From the NCBI GenBank assembly GCA_047967505.1, contig CM106540.1: a stretch of 64,000 bases of DNA; one strand, written 5' to 3'. Numbering within the stretch: the first letter of the stretch is position 1; the number at the start of each line of letters is the position of its first letter. Both the position numbers and the translations under genes were made by a program. Source of the DNA: Dipteris shenzhenensis. Taxonomy: Eukaryota > Polypodiophyta > Polypodiopsida > Gleicheniales. Below are positions 17,463 to 28,456 of the stretch, piece by piece. The notes below the pieces were generated by a model. It saw nothing but the letters and a program-made list of their open reading frames with translations, searched no databases and had not been told where the DNA came from.

Positions 17463-20400
17463 ATGGCGTCACGTGACGGACAAAGTCAATCATACGCACA
17501 AGGGAAGGAGGCAATACTACGGGCAATGAGGAGTGGGAAGTCGGAGATGGAAGCCGCAGTGGATGTGATGAGGGCCGTTCCAGAGTGGGTGAACGTCCTC
17601 TTGAGCAAGGACATGGGGTACTTGCAGCGGCTCGTGTCGCGGTATGACACGGAGGGGAAAACGGCCAAGTGGCGCCGTGAATTCATGGTGGTCTTCAAGC
17701 TAGTGATGCAAGTCTATGTGAAGAAGGAATTGGAAGAGGATGCGGAGGAGTCCGGGAGCGAAACGGAAGATGAAACGTCGGATGAGTCGGAAAGCGGCTC
17801 GGAAAGCGAAAGTGAAGATGAGGATTGGGAGGAGGAAGAAAGACGCAGGTGGAGTCAGGAATGGTGGCAGGCCCAAGCAGAAAGGAGAACAGGATCTAAA
17901 ACGGCGGCCAGAGAGACAAAAGGGATGGAACGTGGAAACAGGGAAGCGGAACCGTGTCGTGGGAGTGCAAGGTGCGCCCCAAGGAAAACGACCGGTAAAC
18001 AGGTGATGGATCGAGAAAACGGCGCGGGAGCCGTGAGACACGAGGGAAACGGCGCAGGAGCCGTGATGAGCAAAGAGAACGGCGCAGGAGCCGTGAGGTG
18101 CATGGGAAATGGCGCGGGAGCCGAGAGGTGCATGCAGGGTGTCAAGCCCCGAGTGAACGGCGCGGGAGCCGTGAAATGTGTGGGAAACGGCGCGGAAGGC
18201 GCGAGTTGTGGAAGCAGTGACGCGAGAGTCACGTTTGGGAAAACGGGTGATGCAGAGTCCCGAGACGCTATAGGCGTGGAAAAGACCCAAGGCGCAAGAA
18301 GCGCGAAAACGGAGACCAGAGGCGCGAGAAGCGCGGTCACAGGGACGGGAAGCGCGAAAGACTTGAGTGGCGCAAAGCAAAGGATGAGCAGTGCCGTTGT
18401 ACCAAAGATAGATCAAACAAACGCTCAAGGTGAGGTGGTCGGGACGAGGAGCACACAAGGTGCAGGCCGAAGACCCAGTGACGTGGTAGGCCCGGAGAAC
18501 ACTCAGAGAAACGCTCAAGGCGTGAGGATGACCAAGGAGAACGTGAAAGGCATGGCAACGGAGATGGGACGCGCGAAAGGTTTGAGTGGCGCGAAGGAAA
18601 CGAAGAGCAGTGCCGTTGTAACAAAGAGAAATCCAACAAACGCTCAAGGTGAGGAGGTCGGGAGAAGGAGCACGGAAGGTGCAGGCCAAAGACCCAGTGA
18701 CGTGGTAGGCCAGAAGCAAAGTCAGAAAAACGCACAAGGCGTGCAGGTGACAGATGAAAACGTGAAAGGTGCGGGAAGAAAACGGGAAAGTGCTCAAGGC
18801 ACAAACGGAGGAAAGGGAGCGGAAGCAATGCGAAACGGCGAACAGGGCCAGGATGGAAGCTTGGAAGGTGAAGTGGATTGGCAAGTGGAAAGTTGGGATG
18901 CAGAAGAGGAACGGCACTGGGGCAAGGACAAGCGAGTGATTAGAAGCCCGTGGCAACGCAGAGGCGTGTGCAGAAAGGATGCCGAGAGGGAAAGGGAAAA
19001 CGACGATGCGCCGGAGCATCAGGTGGAGCCAAGAGACATAAAGGGAAAACGGATGTGGACAGGTGCAGGTCCAGGTAGACGCAGAGGCGTGACCCGAAGG
19101 GAAGCCCTAAGGCAGAGGATGAACCGCGAAGAAGAAGTAGAAGAAAGGGAGAAAGTGATGGCGGCCAAGGGGATGGAAGGACGTGAGACGAGGCCATGGC
19201 GTGAACCGCAAACGGCGAAGGATGAAGCGAAAACGGCGGATGGAAAAGGACCCAAGGCAAGGCTAGGTAGAACGGCGGGAAGGATGAGCGGATGGATGAA
19301 AAGGCTAAGGCCAGAAGTGGAAACGGCGGAAGGTAAAGATGAAACGGGCGAAGGAAAAGAGGAAACAGCGGAAGGGAAAGAAGGTAAGGCAAGGCTAGGT
19401 AGAACGGCGGGAAGGATCAAGGAAGGGATGAGAAGGCCACGGTTTCAAGGAGAAACGGCAGATGAAGAAGTGGCCAAGGTTAGTCAAAGAGGTGGAAGGT
19501 GGATGCATAGGTGCAGGGTGATAGGTAGGCCAAGGGAGCAGGATGAGGTCAAAAAGGACCAAGACGAAGAGACGGAGAGGAGAACGGGTCTAGGTTGTGG
19601 AGCACAAAGAAGATGCAGGGCAAAAGGTCCAAGGTGCAGGGAAGTGCGGCGTTCAAGAGAGGAACGTGATGAAATGAAGCCGCGACGAGGTGGAAGGACG
19701 TGTGCAGAACGGCTAAGGATGAGAAGAAGGGGGTCAGGAAGAGAAGTGGCGCGAAGGGTGAAGAAAACGGCGAAGCGCCCAAATCAAACTCTCCAAAAAC
19801 GCAAGATTCTCTCGTGGGTTATGTGCAAATATTCAAAGTCGGCGTGGCAAGACGCATGGAAAGAATGGAAGCAGTGCATTAACGCAATGATCCGACTGGA
19901 AGAGTCAAAGACGAGTCTAAGTATTGGCTCGCATTCTTTTCCTCCTTGTTACTTGGGCTTATTGCCTAAGCCAATGGAGATGACAGGTGCCGAAAGAAAG
20001 ATCAAGCCGTTCGGGCATGTTTTGCTTTGGGCTGGTTGGAAGTTCTGGCCGGGTGAGCAAGTGCGTTCACTTGGACAGGTGGCAAGCGGCAAGGTGATGC
20101 TGTGTGCGGGGTGGAAAGATTGGCCCGGCATAGCGTCGTCCCATGAAATCATGTTGGAAGCGGGGTGGAAATTTTGGCCAGGTGATACTTGGCTTGTTCA
20201 TCTCGCCCGTGGGCTTCCAAGGCAAATCCGGCCAAGGGGGCCTCTTAATATCATGTTACTTGCGGGTTGGAAACATTGGCCCGGTCCAATGTCACGTCCC
20301 GATGTTACCTTTTTGGCGGGTTGGAAATTTTGGCCGGGGAATTTATGCAAACGGCCAATTTTTAATTTTGCAAAGCTATACGTGGATGCGGTGACCTCTC

Positions 20401-20489
20401 AAAAACGCCAAACCTTGAGGCACCGTTTTCTTTGTAAAATATGTTGTAAAATTATATCATTCTTTTCATTCTTTGCCCCCCCGTTATGA
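17463..20489 (+). CDS. A-ORF protein of c (1,008 aa, short C-terminus)
   Basis: It starts MASRDGQSQSY. All regions seen in b are present, including the five AGWK(F/D/H)WPG repeats. The frame ends early because the C run at 20476-20482 has seven bases where a, b and d have six. Translation then stops after APPL, so the last 70 or so residues encoded by the 3' hairpin region are lost. All recognisable repeat and N-terminal regions are complete. If those last residues are only a by-product of a missing stop codon, this copy may be as functional as b. The same seven-C run is found in element e. Confidence 0.78.
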   Translation: MASRDGQSQSYAQGKEAILRAMRSGKSEMEAAVDVMRAVPEWVNVLLSKDMGYLQRLVSRYDTEGKTAKWRREFMVVFKLVMQVYVKKELEEDAEESGSETEDETSDESESGSESESEDEDWEEEERRRWSQEWWQAQAERRTGSKTAARETKGMERGNREAEPCRGSARCAPRKTTGKQVMDRENGAGAVRHEGNGAGAVMSKENGAGAVRCMGNGAGAERCMQGVKPRVNGAGAVKCVGNGAEGASCGSSDARVTFGKTGDAESRDAIGVEKTQGARSAKTETRGARSAVTGTGSAKDLSGAKQRMSSAVVPKIDQTNAQGEVVGTRSTQGAGRRPSDVVGPENTQRNAQGVRMTKENVKGMATEMGRAKGLSGAKETKSSAVVTKRNPTNAQGEEVGRRSTEGAGQRPSDVVGQKQSQKNAQGVQVTDENVKGAGRKRESAQGTNGGKGAEAMRNGEQGQDGSLEGEVDWQVESWDAEEERHWGKDKRVIRSPWQRRGVCRKDAERERENDDAPEHQVEPRDIKGKRMWTGAGPGRRRGVTRREALRQRMNREEEVEEREKVMAAKGMEGRETRPWREPQTAKDEAKTADGKGPKARLGRTAGRMSGWMKRLRPEVETAEGKDETGEGKEETAEGKEGKARLGRTAGRIKEGMRRPRFQGETADEEVAKVSQRGGRWMHRCRVIGRPREQDEVKKDQDEETERRTGLGCGAQRRCRAKGPRCREVRRSREERDEMKPRRGGRTCAERLRMRRRGSGREVARRVKKTAKRPNQTLQKRKILSWVMCKYSKSAWQDAWKEWKQCINAMIRLEESKTSLSIGSHSFPPCYLGLLPKPMEMTGAERKIKPFGHVLLWAGWKFWPGEQVRSLGQVASGKVMLCAGWKDWPGIASSHEIMLEAGWKFWPGDTWLVHLARGLPRQIRPRGPLNIMLLAGWKHWPGPMSRPDVTFLAGWKFWPGNLCKRPIFNFAKLYVDAVTSQKRQTLRHRFLCKICCKIISFFSFFAPPL

Positions 20490-20690
20490 GGAGAAGGCAA
20501 ATTTTGATGCCCATGTAAAAGGCCAAACGAGTGCGTGTGTGGCCACTCATTCGAGACGTTCTCGGATTGAGGTTAGGCTTTTGTGTGTGTGTGTGTGGCC
20601 ACTCACTTAAGTCACCTTGGTGAGGTTAGGCTTTTGCGTATAGCCGGCAACTCTTCCCCTTTAATTGATGAGGACATCAATTCTTTTGAA

Positions 20691-20700
20691 CCGGGGAGAG
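20691..20700 (+). other. Polypurine tract of c
   Basis: CCGGGGAGAG before the LTR at 20701. Confidence 0.85.
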
Positions 20701-21475
20701 TATAAGAAAGTCAACTTTAGGGTTGACCTGCCGTGAGTGATCGGACGTTTTTTGGGCGTAGGAGCCCCCACGGTGCCTAGCGGCCAGCCACTACTATATG
20801 GAGGATAGTGCTCTCTCATGCTAAGTTGAGTTGAGGATGAGGAAAACGTCAGCGGCCGTTTATGCTCCCTCTTGCTTGTAAATATTTTCTGTTGCAATCA
20901 AGTGCGTTCTTGCGACCGTTTGGCACTCCATCTAGTACCGCTCTGCCAGTAACGTCATCATGCCATCTTGTGGGTTGTGTCCTCGTGGTGCACGTTGAAG
21001 CGCACGCACAAGAAAGCAAAACGTGGGACGGGTTGAGGGCACGTGAAAGCGAGTGGGGAACGGTGAGGGCCATTTGCATTCTCCATACCATTGTACAAAC
21101 CATGAACCGTTGGGTACCGAACCGGGACATTGGGATTGCCCGAAGGGGTCTAACGTGCCGACCCACGTAACGGCCGTTAACTGGGAAAGAAACGTGGGCT
21201 GAACAGGACGTTGCGCGGAGGACGTTCCTGTGGGTCTTGGAGACCCGAGTGAACCTGCAGACCAAGGTGTGTGAAGCCTAAGGGCTTGCCCAGTGGGGCG
21301 TGGTGTCAAGTGGGGAGAAACGGTGGACGGCCTGGGTAGGGGTCGTGTTGGATAAGCTGCGCATAAAGGGGATTTGGTATCAGCAGAGACGTTAAGGGAG
21401 GCTGGGACTCGGAAACGGGTCCGACGTAAGGTGCTCGCATTCGGAGACTAAGTCCGAAACCGCCGGGCCCTTACA
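20701..21475 (+). repeat. A-type LTR (3' LTR of c)
   Basis: 775 bp: A1 20701-20789, ACTAC 20790-20794, A2 20795-21475. It is followed by ACTAC 21476-21480, which it shares with element d. Confidence 0.93.
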
Positions 21476-21480
21476 ACTAC

Positions 21481-22255
21481 TATAAGAAAGTCAACTTTAG
21501 GGTTGACCTGCCGTGAGTGTTCGGACGTTTTTTGGGCGTAGGAGCCCCCACGGTGCCTAGCGGCCAGCCACTACTATATGGAGGATAGTGCTCTCTCATG
21601 CTAAGTTGAGTTGAGGATGAGGAAAACGTCAGCGGCCGTTTATGCTCCCTCTTGCTTGTAAATATTTTCTGTTGCAATCAAGTGCGTTCTTGCGACCGTT
21701 TGGCACTCCATCTAGTACCGCTCTGCCAGTAACGTCATCATGCCATCTTGTGGGTTGTGTCCTCGTGGTGCACGTTGAAGCGCACGCACAGGAAAGCAAA
21801 ACGTGGGACGGGTTGAGGGCACGTGAAAGCGAGTGGGGAACGGTGAGGGCCATTTGCATTCTCCATACCATTGTACAAACCGTGAACCGTTGGGTACCGA
21901 ACCGGGACATTGGGATTGCCCGAAGGGGTCTAACGTGCCGACCCACGTAACGGCCGTTAACTGGGAAAGAAACGTGGGCTGAACAGGACGTTGCGCGGAG
22001 GACGTTCCTGTGGGTCTTGGAGACCCGAGTGAACCTGCAGACCAAGGTGTGTGAAGCCTAAGGGCTTGCCCAGTGGGGCGTGGTGTCAAGTGGGGAGAAA
22101 CGGTGGACGGCCTGGGTAGGGGTCGTGTTGGATAAGCTGCGCATAAAGGGGATTTGGTATCAGCAGAGACGTTAAGGGAGGCTGGGACTCGGAAACGGGT
22201 CCGACGTAAGGTGCTCGCATTCGGAGACTAAGTCCGAAACTACCGGGCCCTTACA
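21481..22255 (+). repeat. A-type LTR (5' LTR of d)
   Basis: 775 bp: A1 21481-21569, ACTAC 21570-21574, A2 21575-22255. Confidence 0.93.
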
Positions 22256-22257
22256 CT

Positions 22258-22269
22258 TGGTATCAGAGC
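22258..22269 (+). other. Primer-binding site of d
   Basis: TGGTATCAGAGC two bases after the LTR. Confidence 0.93.
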
Positions 22270-22316
22270 AAACCTCAAGGTATCGCGAGCCTTCGAGGCG
22301 GATCCTGTATCGAGGT

Positions 22317-25300
22317 ATGGCGTCACGTGACGGACAAAGTCAATCATACGCACAAGGGAAGGATGCAATTCTACGGGCAATGAGAAGTGGAAAGTCAGAG
22401 ATGGAAGCCGCAGTGGATGTGATGAGGGCCGTTCCAGAGTGGGTGAACGTCCTCTTGAGCAAGGACATGGGGTACTTGCAGCGGCTCGTGTCGCGGTATG
22501 ACACGGAGGGGAAAACGGCCAAGTGGCGCCGTGAGTTTATGGTGGTCTTCAAGCTAGTGATGCAAGTGTATGTGAAGAAGGAATTGGAGGAGGATGCGGA
22601 GGAGTCCGGGAGTGAAACGGAAGATAAAACGGCGGATGAGTCGGAAAGCGGCTCGGAAAGCGAAAGTGAAGATGAGGACTGGGAGGAGGAAGAAAGGCGT
22701 AGGTGGAGTCAGGAATGGTGGCAGGCCCAAGCAGAAAGGAGAACAGGATCTAAAACGGCGGCCAGTGAGACAAAAGGGATGGAAAGCGGAAACAGGGTAG
22801 CGGAACCGTGTCGTGGGAGTGCAAGGTGCGCCCCAAGGAAAACGACCGGTAAACAGGTGATGGACGGAGAGAACGGCGCGGGAGCCGTGAGACACGAAGG
22901 AAACGGCGCAGGAGCCGTGAGGTGCAAAGAGAACGGCGCAGGAGCCGTGAGGTGCATGGGAAACGGCGCGGGAGCCGAGAGGTGCATGCAGGGTGTGAAG
23001 CCCTGAGTGAACGGCGCGGGAGCCGTGAGATGTGTGGGAAACGGCGCGGAAGGCGCGAGATGTGGGAGCAGTGACGCGAGAGTCACGTTTGGGAAAACGG
23101 GTGATGCAGAGTCCCGAGACGCTATAGGCGTGGAGAAGACCCAAGGCGCGAGAAGCGCGAAAACGGAGACCAGAGGCGTGAGAAGCGCGGTCACAGGGAC
23201 GGGAAGCGCGAAAGACTTGAGTGGCGCAAAACAAGGAAAGAGCAGTGCCGTTGTACCAAAGATAGATCAAAGAAACGCTCAAGGTGAGGTGGTCGGGACG
23301 AGGAGCACACAAGGTGCAGGCCGAAGACCCAGTGACGTGGTAGGCCCGGAGAACACTCAGAGAAACGCTCAAGGCGTGAGGATGACCAAGGAGAACGGGA
23401 AAGGCATGGCAACGGAGATGGGACGCGCGAAAGTTTTGAGTGGCGCGAAGGAAACGAAGAGCAGTGCCGTTGTAACAAAGAGAAATCCAACAAACACTCA
23501 AGGTGAGGAGGTCGGGAGAAGGAGCACGGAAGGTGCAGGCCAAAGACCCAGTGACAGGGTAGGCCCGAAGCGAACTCAGAAAAACGCACAAGGCGTGCCG
23601 GAGACCGATGAAAACGTGGAAGGTGCGGGAAGAAAACGGGAAAGTGCTCAAGGCACAAACGGAGGAAAGGGAGCGGAAGTAAAGAGAAACGGCGAACAGG
23701 GCCAGGATGGAAGCTTGGAAGATGAAGTGAGATGGCAAGTGGAAGGTTGGGATGAAGAAGAGGAACGGCACTGGGGCAAGGTCAAGCGAGCGATCAGAAG
23801 CCCGTGGCAACGCAGAGGCGTGTGCAGAGAGGATGCCGAGAGGGAAAGGGAAAACGACGATGCGCCAGAGCATCAGGTGGAACCAAGAGACATAAAGGGA
23901 AAACGGATGTGGACAGGTGCAGGTGCAGGTAGACGCAGAGGCGTGACTCGAAGGGAAGCCTTAGGGCAGAGGATGAAGCGTGAGGAAGAAGTAGAAGAAA
24001 GGAAGAAAGTGATGACGGCCAAGGGGATGGAAGGACGTGAGACGAGACCAAGGCGTGAAGCGCAAACGGCGAAAAGTGAACCGGAAACGACGGTTGAAAA
24101 AGAGGGAAAGGCAAGGCAAGGAAGAACGGCGGGAAGGATGAGCGGATGGATGAAAAGGCTAAGGCCAGAAGCGGAAACGGCGGAAGGAAAAGAGGAGACG
24201 GCGGATGGGAAAGAAGGAAAGGAAAGGAAAGGTAGAACGGCGGGAAGGATCAAGGAAGGGATAAGAAGGCCACGGTTTCAAGGAGAAACGGCGGATGAAG
24301 AAGTGGCCAAGATTAGTCAAAGAGGTGGAAGGTGGATGCATAGGTGCAGGGTGACAGGTAGGCCAAGGGAGCAGGATGAGGTCAAGAAGGACCAAGACGA
24401 GGAAACAAAGAGGAGAACGGGTCTAGGTTGGGGAGCGCGAAGAAGATGCAGGACGGAAGGTCCAAGATGCAGGAACGTGCGGTGTTCAGGAGAAGAACGT
24501 GATGAGAAGAAACCGCGACGAGGTGGAAGGACTTGTGCAGAACGGGTAAGGATGAGAAGAAGAGGGTCAGGAAGAGAAGTGGTGCGAAGGGTGAAGAAAA
24601 CGGCGAAACGCACAAGTCCAGTTCTCCCGAAACACAAGATTATCTCTTGGGTGATGCACCAATATTCAAAGTCGGCGTGGCAAGACGCATGGAAAGAATG
24701 GAAGCAGTGCGTTAACGCAATGATTCGACTGGAAGAGTCAAAAACGAGTCTAAGTATTGGCTCGGATTCTTTTCCTCCTTGTTACTTGGGCTTATTGCCT
24801 AAGCCAATGGAGATGACAGGTGCCAAAAGAAAGATCAAGCCGTTCGGGCATGTGTTGCTTTGGGCAGGTTGGAAGTTCTGGCCGGGTGAGCAAATTCGTT
24901 CACTTGGACAGGTGGCAAGTGGCAAGTTGATGCTGTGTGCGGGGTGGAAAGATTGGCCCGACATAGCGTCGTTTCACGAAATCATGTTGGAAGCGGGGTG
25001 GAAATTTTGGCCAGGTGATACTTGGCTTATTCATCTCGCATGTGGGCCTCCAAGGCAAATCCGGCCAAGAGGGCCTCCTAATATCATGTTACTTGCGGGT
25101 TGGAAACATTGGCCCGGTCCAATGTCACGTCCCGACGTTACCATTTTGGCGGGTTGGAAATTTTGGCCGGGGAATTTATGCAAACGGCTAATTTTTAATT
25201 TTGGAAAGCTATACGTGGATGCGGTGACCTCTCAAAAACGCCAAACCTTGAGGCACCGTTTTCTTTGTAAAATATCTTGTAAAATTATATCATTCTTTTC

Positions 25301-25535
25301 ATTCTTTGCCCCCCGTTATGAGGAGAAGGCAAATTTTGATGCCCATGTAAAAGGCCAAACGAGTGCGTGTGTGGCCACTCATTCGAGACGTTCTCGGATC
25401 GGGGTTAGGCTTTTGTGTGTGTGTGTGGCCACTCACTTAAGTCATCTTGGTGAGGTTAGGCTTTTGCATATAGCCGGCAACTCTTCCCCTATAATTGATG
25501 AGGACATCAATTCTTTTGAACCGGGGAGAGTATAA
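22317..25535 (+). pseudogene. A-ORF of d, one nonsense codon
   Basis: It starts MASRDGQSQSY at 22317. A TGA at 23004-23006 stands where b and c have CGA (again C-to-T at a CpG), right after the MQGVKP motif, leaving about 229 residues. Downstream the same frame is open from 23007 to the TAA in the 3' LTR (25533-25535), with repeat regions and AGWK motifs intact. Apart from that codon the ORF would be full length. The N-terminal product alone would contain the conserved helical domain and the acidic region. Confidence 0.85.
25521..25530 (+). other. Polypurine tract of d
   Basis: CCGGGGAGAG before the LTR at 25531. Confidence 0.85.
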
Positions 25536-26305
25536 GAAAGTCAACTTTAGGGTTGACCTGCCGTGAGTGTTCGGACGTTTTTTGGGCGTAGGAGCCCCCA
25601 CGGTGCCTAGCGGCCAGCCACTACTATATGGAGGATAGTGCTCTCTCATGCTAAGTTGAGTTGAGGATGAGGAAAACGTCAGCGGCCGTTTATGCTCCCT
25701 CTTGCTTGTAAATATTTTCTGTTGCAATCAAGTGCGTTCTTGCGACCGTTTGGCACTCCATCTAGTACCGCTCTGCCAGTAACGTCATCATGCCATCTTG
25801 TGGGTTGTGTCCTCGTGGTGCACGTTGAAGCGCACGCACAGGAAAGCAAAACGTGGGACGGGTTGAGGGCACGTGAAAGCGAGTGGGGAACGGTGAGGGC
25901 CATTTGCATTCTCCATACCATTGTACAAACCGTGAACCGTTGGGTACCGAACCGGGACATTGGGATTGCCCGAAGGGGTCTAACGTGCCGACCCACGTAA
26001 CGGCCGTTAACTGGGAAAGAAACGTGGGCTGAACAGGACGTTGCGCGGAGGACGTTCCTGTGGGTCTTGGAGACCCGAGTGAACCTGCAGACCAAGGTGT
26101 GTGAAGCCTAAGGGCTTGCCCAGTGGGGCGTGGTGTCAAGTGGGGAGAAACGGTGGACGGCCTGGGTAGGGGTCGTGTTCGATAAGCTGCGCATAAAGGG
26201 GATTTGGTATCAGCAGAGACGTTAAGGGAGGCTGGGACTCGGAAACGGGTCCGACGTAAGGTGCTCGCATTCGGAGACTAAGTCCGAAACTACCGGGCCC
26301 TTACA
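25531..26305 (+). repeat. A-type LTR (3' LTR of d)
   Basis: 775 bp: A1 25531-25619, ACTAC 25620-25624, A2 25625-26305. Confidence 0.93.
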
Positions 26306-26310
26306 ACTAC

Positions 26311-26989
26311 TATATGGAGGATAGTGCTCTCTCATGCTATGTTGATTTGGGTGAGGAAAACGTCAGCGGCCGTTTATGCTCCCTCTTGCTTGTAAATATA
26401 TTCTGTTGCAATCAAGTGCGTTCTTGCGACCGTTTGGCACTCCATCTAGTACCGCTCTGCCAGTAACGTCATCATGCCATCTTGTGGGTTGTGTCCTCGT
26501 GGTGCACGTTGAAGCGCACGCACAGGAAAGCAAAACGTGGGACGGGTTGAGGGCACGTGAAAGTGAGTGGGGAACGGTGAGGGCCATTTGCATTCTCCAT
26601 ACCACTGTACAAACCGTGAACCGTTGGGTACCGAACCGGGACATTGGGATTGCCCGAAGGGGTCTAACGTGCCGACCCACGTAACGGCCGTTAACTTGGG
26701 AAAGGAAGTGGGCTGAACAGGACGTTGCGCGGTGGACGTTCCTGTGGGTCTTGGAGACCCGAGTGAACCTGCAGACCAAGGTGTGTGAAGCCTAAGGGCT
26801 TGCCCAGTGGGGCGTGGTGTCAAGTGGGGAGAAACGGTGGACGGCCTGGGTAGGGGTCGTGTTGGATAAGCTGCGCATAAAGGGGATTTGGTATCAGCAG
26901 AGACGTTAAGGGAGGCTGGGACTCGGAAACGGGTCCGACGTAAGGTGCTCGCATTCGGAGACTAAGTCCGAAACTACCGGGCCCTTACA
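26311..26989 (+). repeat. Chimeric A2 LTR piece (b-type 5' half, d-type 3' half)
   Basis: 679 bp with ACTAC on both sides (26306-26310 and 26990-26994) and no A1. The first part carries b-subgroup variants plus GAAAGTGAG, a variant otherwise seen only in the neighbouring 26995 piece. From about 26760 it switches to c/d-type variants (GAGTGAACCTGCAG, GTGTCAAGTGGGGAGAAACGG). This is the product expected from unequal crossover between d's A2 and b's A2. Confidence 0.82.
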
Positions 26990-26994
26990 ACTAC

Positions 26995-27672
26995 TATATG
27001 GAGGATAGTGCTCTCTCATGCTATGTTGATTTGGGTGAGGAAAACGTCAGCGGCCGTTTATGCTCCCTCTTGCTTGTAAATATATTCTGTTGCAATCAAG
27101 TGCGTTCTTGCGACCGTTTGGCACTCCATCTAGTACCGCTCTGCCAGTAACGTCATCATGCCATCTTGTGGGTTGTGTCCTCGTGGTGCACGTTGAAGCG
27201 CACGCACAGGAAAGCAAAACGTGGGACGGGTTGAGGGCACGTGAAAGTGAGTGGGGAACGGTGAGGGCCATTTGCATTCTCCATACCACTGTACAAACCG
27301 TGAACCGTTGGGTACCGAACCGGGACATTGGGATTGCCCGAAGGGGTCTAACGTGCCGACCCACGTAACGGCCGTTAACTTGGGAAAGGAAGTGGGCTGA
27401 ACAGGACGTTGCGCGGTGGACGTTCCTGTGGGTCTTGGAGACCCGTGTGATCCTGCAGACCAAGGTGTTGAAGCCTAAGGGCTTGCCCAGTGGGGCGTGG
27501 AGCTAAGTGGGGAAAAACGGTGGACGGCCTGGGCAGGGGTCGTGTCGGGACAAGCTGCGCATAAGGGGATTTGGTATCAGCAGAGACGTTAAGGGAGGCT
27601 GGGACTCGGAAACGGGTCCGACGTAAGGTGCTCGCATTCGGAGACTAAGTCCGAAACTACCGGGCCCTTACA
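26995..27672 (+). repeat. A2 remainder of b's 3' LTR
   Basis: 678 bp, b-subgroup variants throughout. It completes the LTR begun at 16533-16621. Confidence 0.82.
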
Positions 27673-27677
27673 ACTAC

Positions 27678-28451
27678 TATATGGAAGGTGGTCTCCCTGC
27701 ATGTGAGGTTGCGTCCAGCAGGAAAACGTGATGATGCGGTTGTGCGCTCAGTTGCTTGTAAATACTCTTTCTTGCAATCTAGCGTTATCAAGCCATCGTT
27801 TGGCACTCTTTCTAGTACTTTCTTGCAAGTAACGTCTCGGGCCGTTTTACGTGTTGTGATCTCGTGGTGCACTAGTGTGGGCACACACCGGAAAGCAAAA
27901 CGTGGGAAGGGCGTGAGTGCACGTGAACGTGAGCGGGGAACGGTGAGCGGCCCATTCCTTTCATACCATTGTAAATATGCGTGAACCGTTGTGTAACCCT
28001 CAAAGCAAGATGGGCTAAAGGTGGAACGTCGCGGGGCGGGCGTTCCGTGTGAAGTGTGAATGGGGCAGGCTATCCCAGGAAGGTCAGGTGTTGCGCAGGC
28101 CCGTGAGTCTGTGTGTCTTCACCGCGAGACCGGGATACAAGCGGGGAGTCGGAACCGTTTGGGGAGCAGTGGCCCATGAAAGGGGCGTGGGGATCAGAGG
28201 ATCCGTGAACGGCGGTCTAGGGGAGGACGCGTCGTGGTTGGGATCAGAAACGGCCGTCTAGGTGCAAGACGTGCCAGGACCCGTTTTGGCCCGAAAACGC
28301 AGAGGCGTCGCGGGACGCGAACGAGCTGCGGATAGCTCCGGGTGTGTCTGGGGCTGGTGAGTCCTAGGTGCGCCTGAGGTCAGCGGGCCGGGTCAAGAGA
28401 TATCCGCTGCATAGAGAAAAATTCTAAGTCCCGAAGACCTGGTCCGTGACA
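27678..28451 (+). repeat. Solo B LTR
   Basis: 774 bp from TATATGGAAGG to GTGACA. ACTAC lies on both sides (27673-27677 and 28452-28456) and there is no internal region. Solo LTRs usually arise by recombination between the two LTRs of one element, and the intact target duplication fits that. Confidence 0.92.
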
Positions 28452-28456
28452 ACTAC

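Larger units (their letters stand above)
16627..21475 (+). mobile_element. A-family LTR element c (uninterrupted, nested in b)
   Basis: It has a 5' LTR 16627-17401, PBS, ORF, polypurine tract and 3' LTR 20701-21475. ACTAC lies at 16622-16626 and 21476-21480. The LTRs differ at only a few positions by eye (for example ACAGG/ACAAG and CCGTG/CCATG), so it is younger than a. Confidence 0.93.
21481..26305 (+). mobile_element. A-family LTR element d (uninterrupted, beside c)
   Basis: It has a 5' LTR 21481-22255, PBS, ORF region, polypurine tract and 3' LTR 25531-26305. ACTAC lies at 21476-21480 and 26306-26310. c and d are separated only by one ACTAC. This points to two insertions at one site rather than LTR-LTR recombination, which would leave one shared LTR. 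Confidence 0.93.
12465..27672 (+). mobile_element. A-family element b, 3' LTR split by elements c and d
   Basis: It has a 5' LTR 12465-13236, PBS, an intact ORF, a polypurine tract and the first 89 bp of its 3' LTR (16533-16621). Complete elements c and d plus a duplicated LTR piece follow before the rest of the LTR at 26995-27672. The b 5' LTR and the 26995 piece share private variants (CTATGTTGATTTGGG; GTGTGATCCTGCAG; GGAGCTAAGTGGGG) absent from c and d. ACTAC flanks the whole at 12460-12464 and 27673-27677. Confidence 0.82.

Noticed and set aside
17700-19019. Long minus-strand ORFs (up to about 490 codons) opposite the A-ORFs, and similar ones opposite the B-ORFs and gag
   Set aside because: They mirror a purine-rich repetitive coding strand that has few stop triplets on its complement. 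They lack conserved starts, change length from copy to copy and have no recognisable domain, while the plus frame has constant start, end and motifs.
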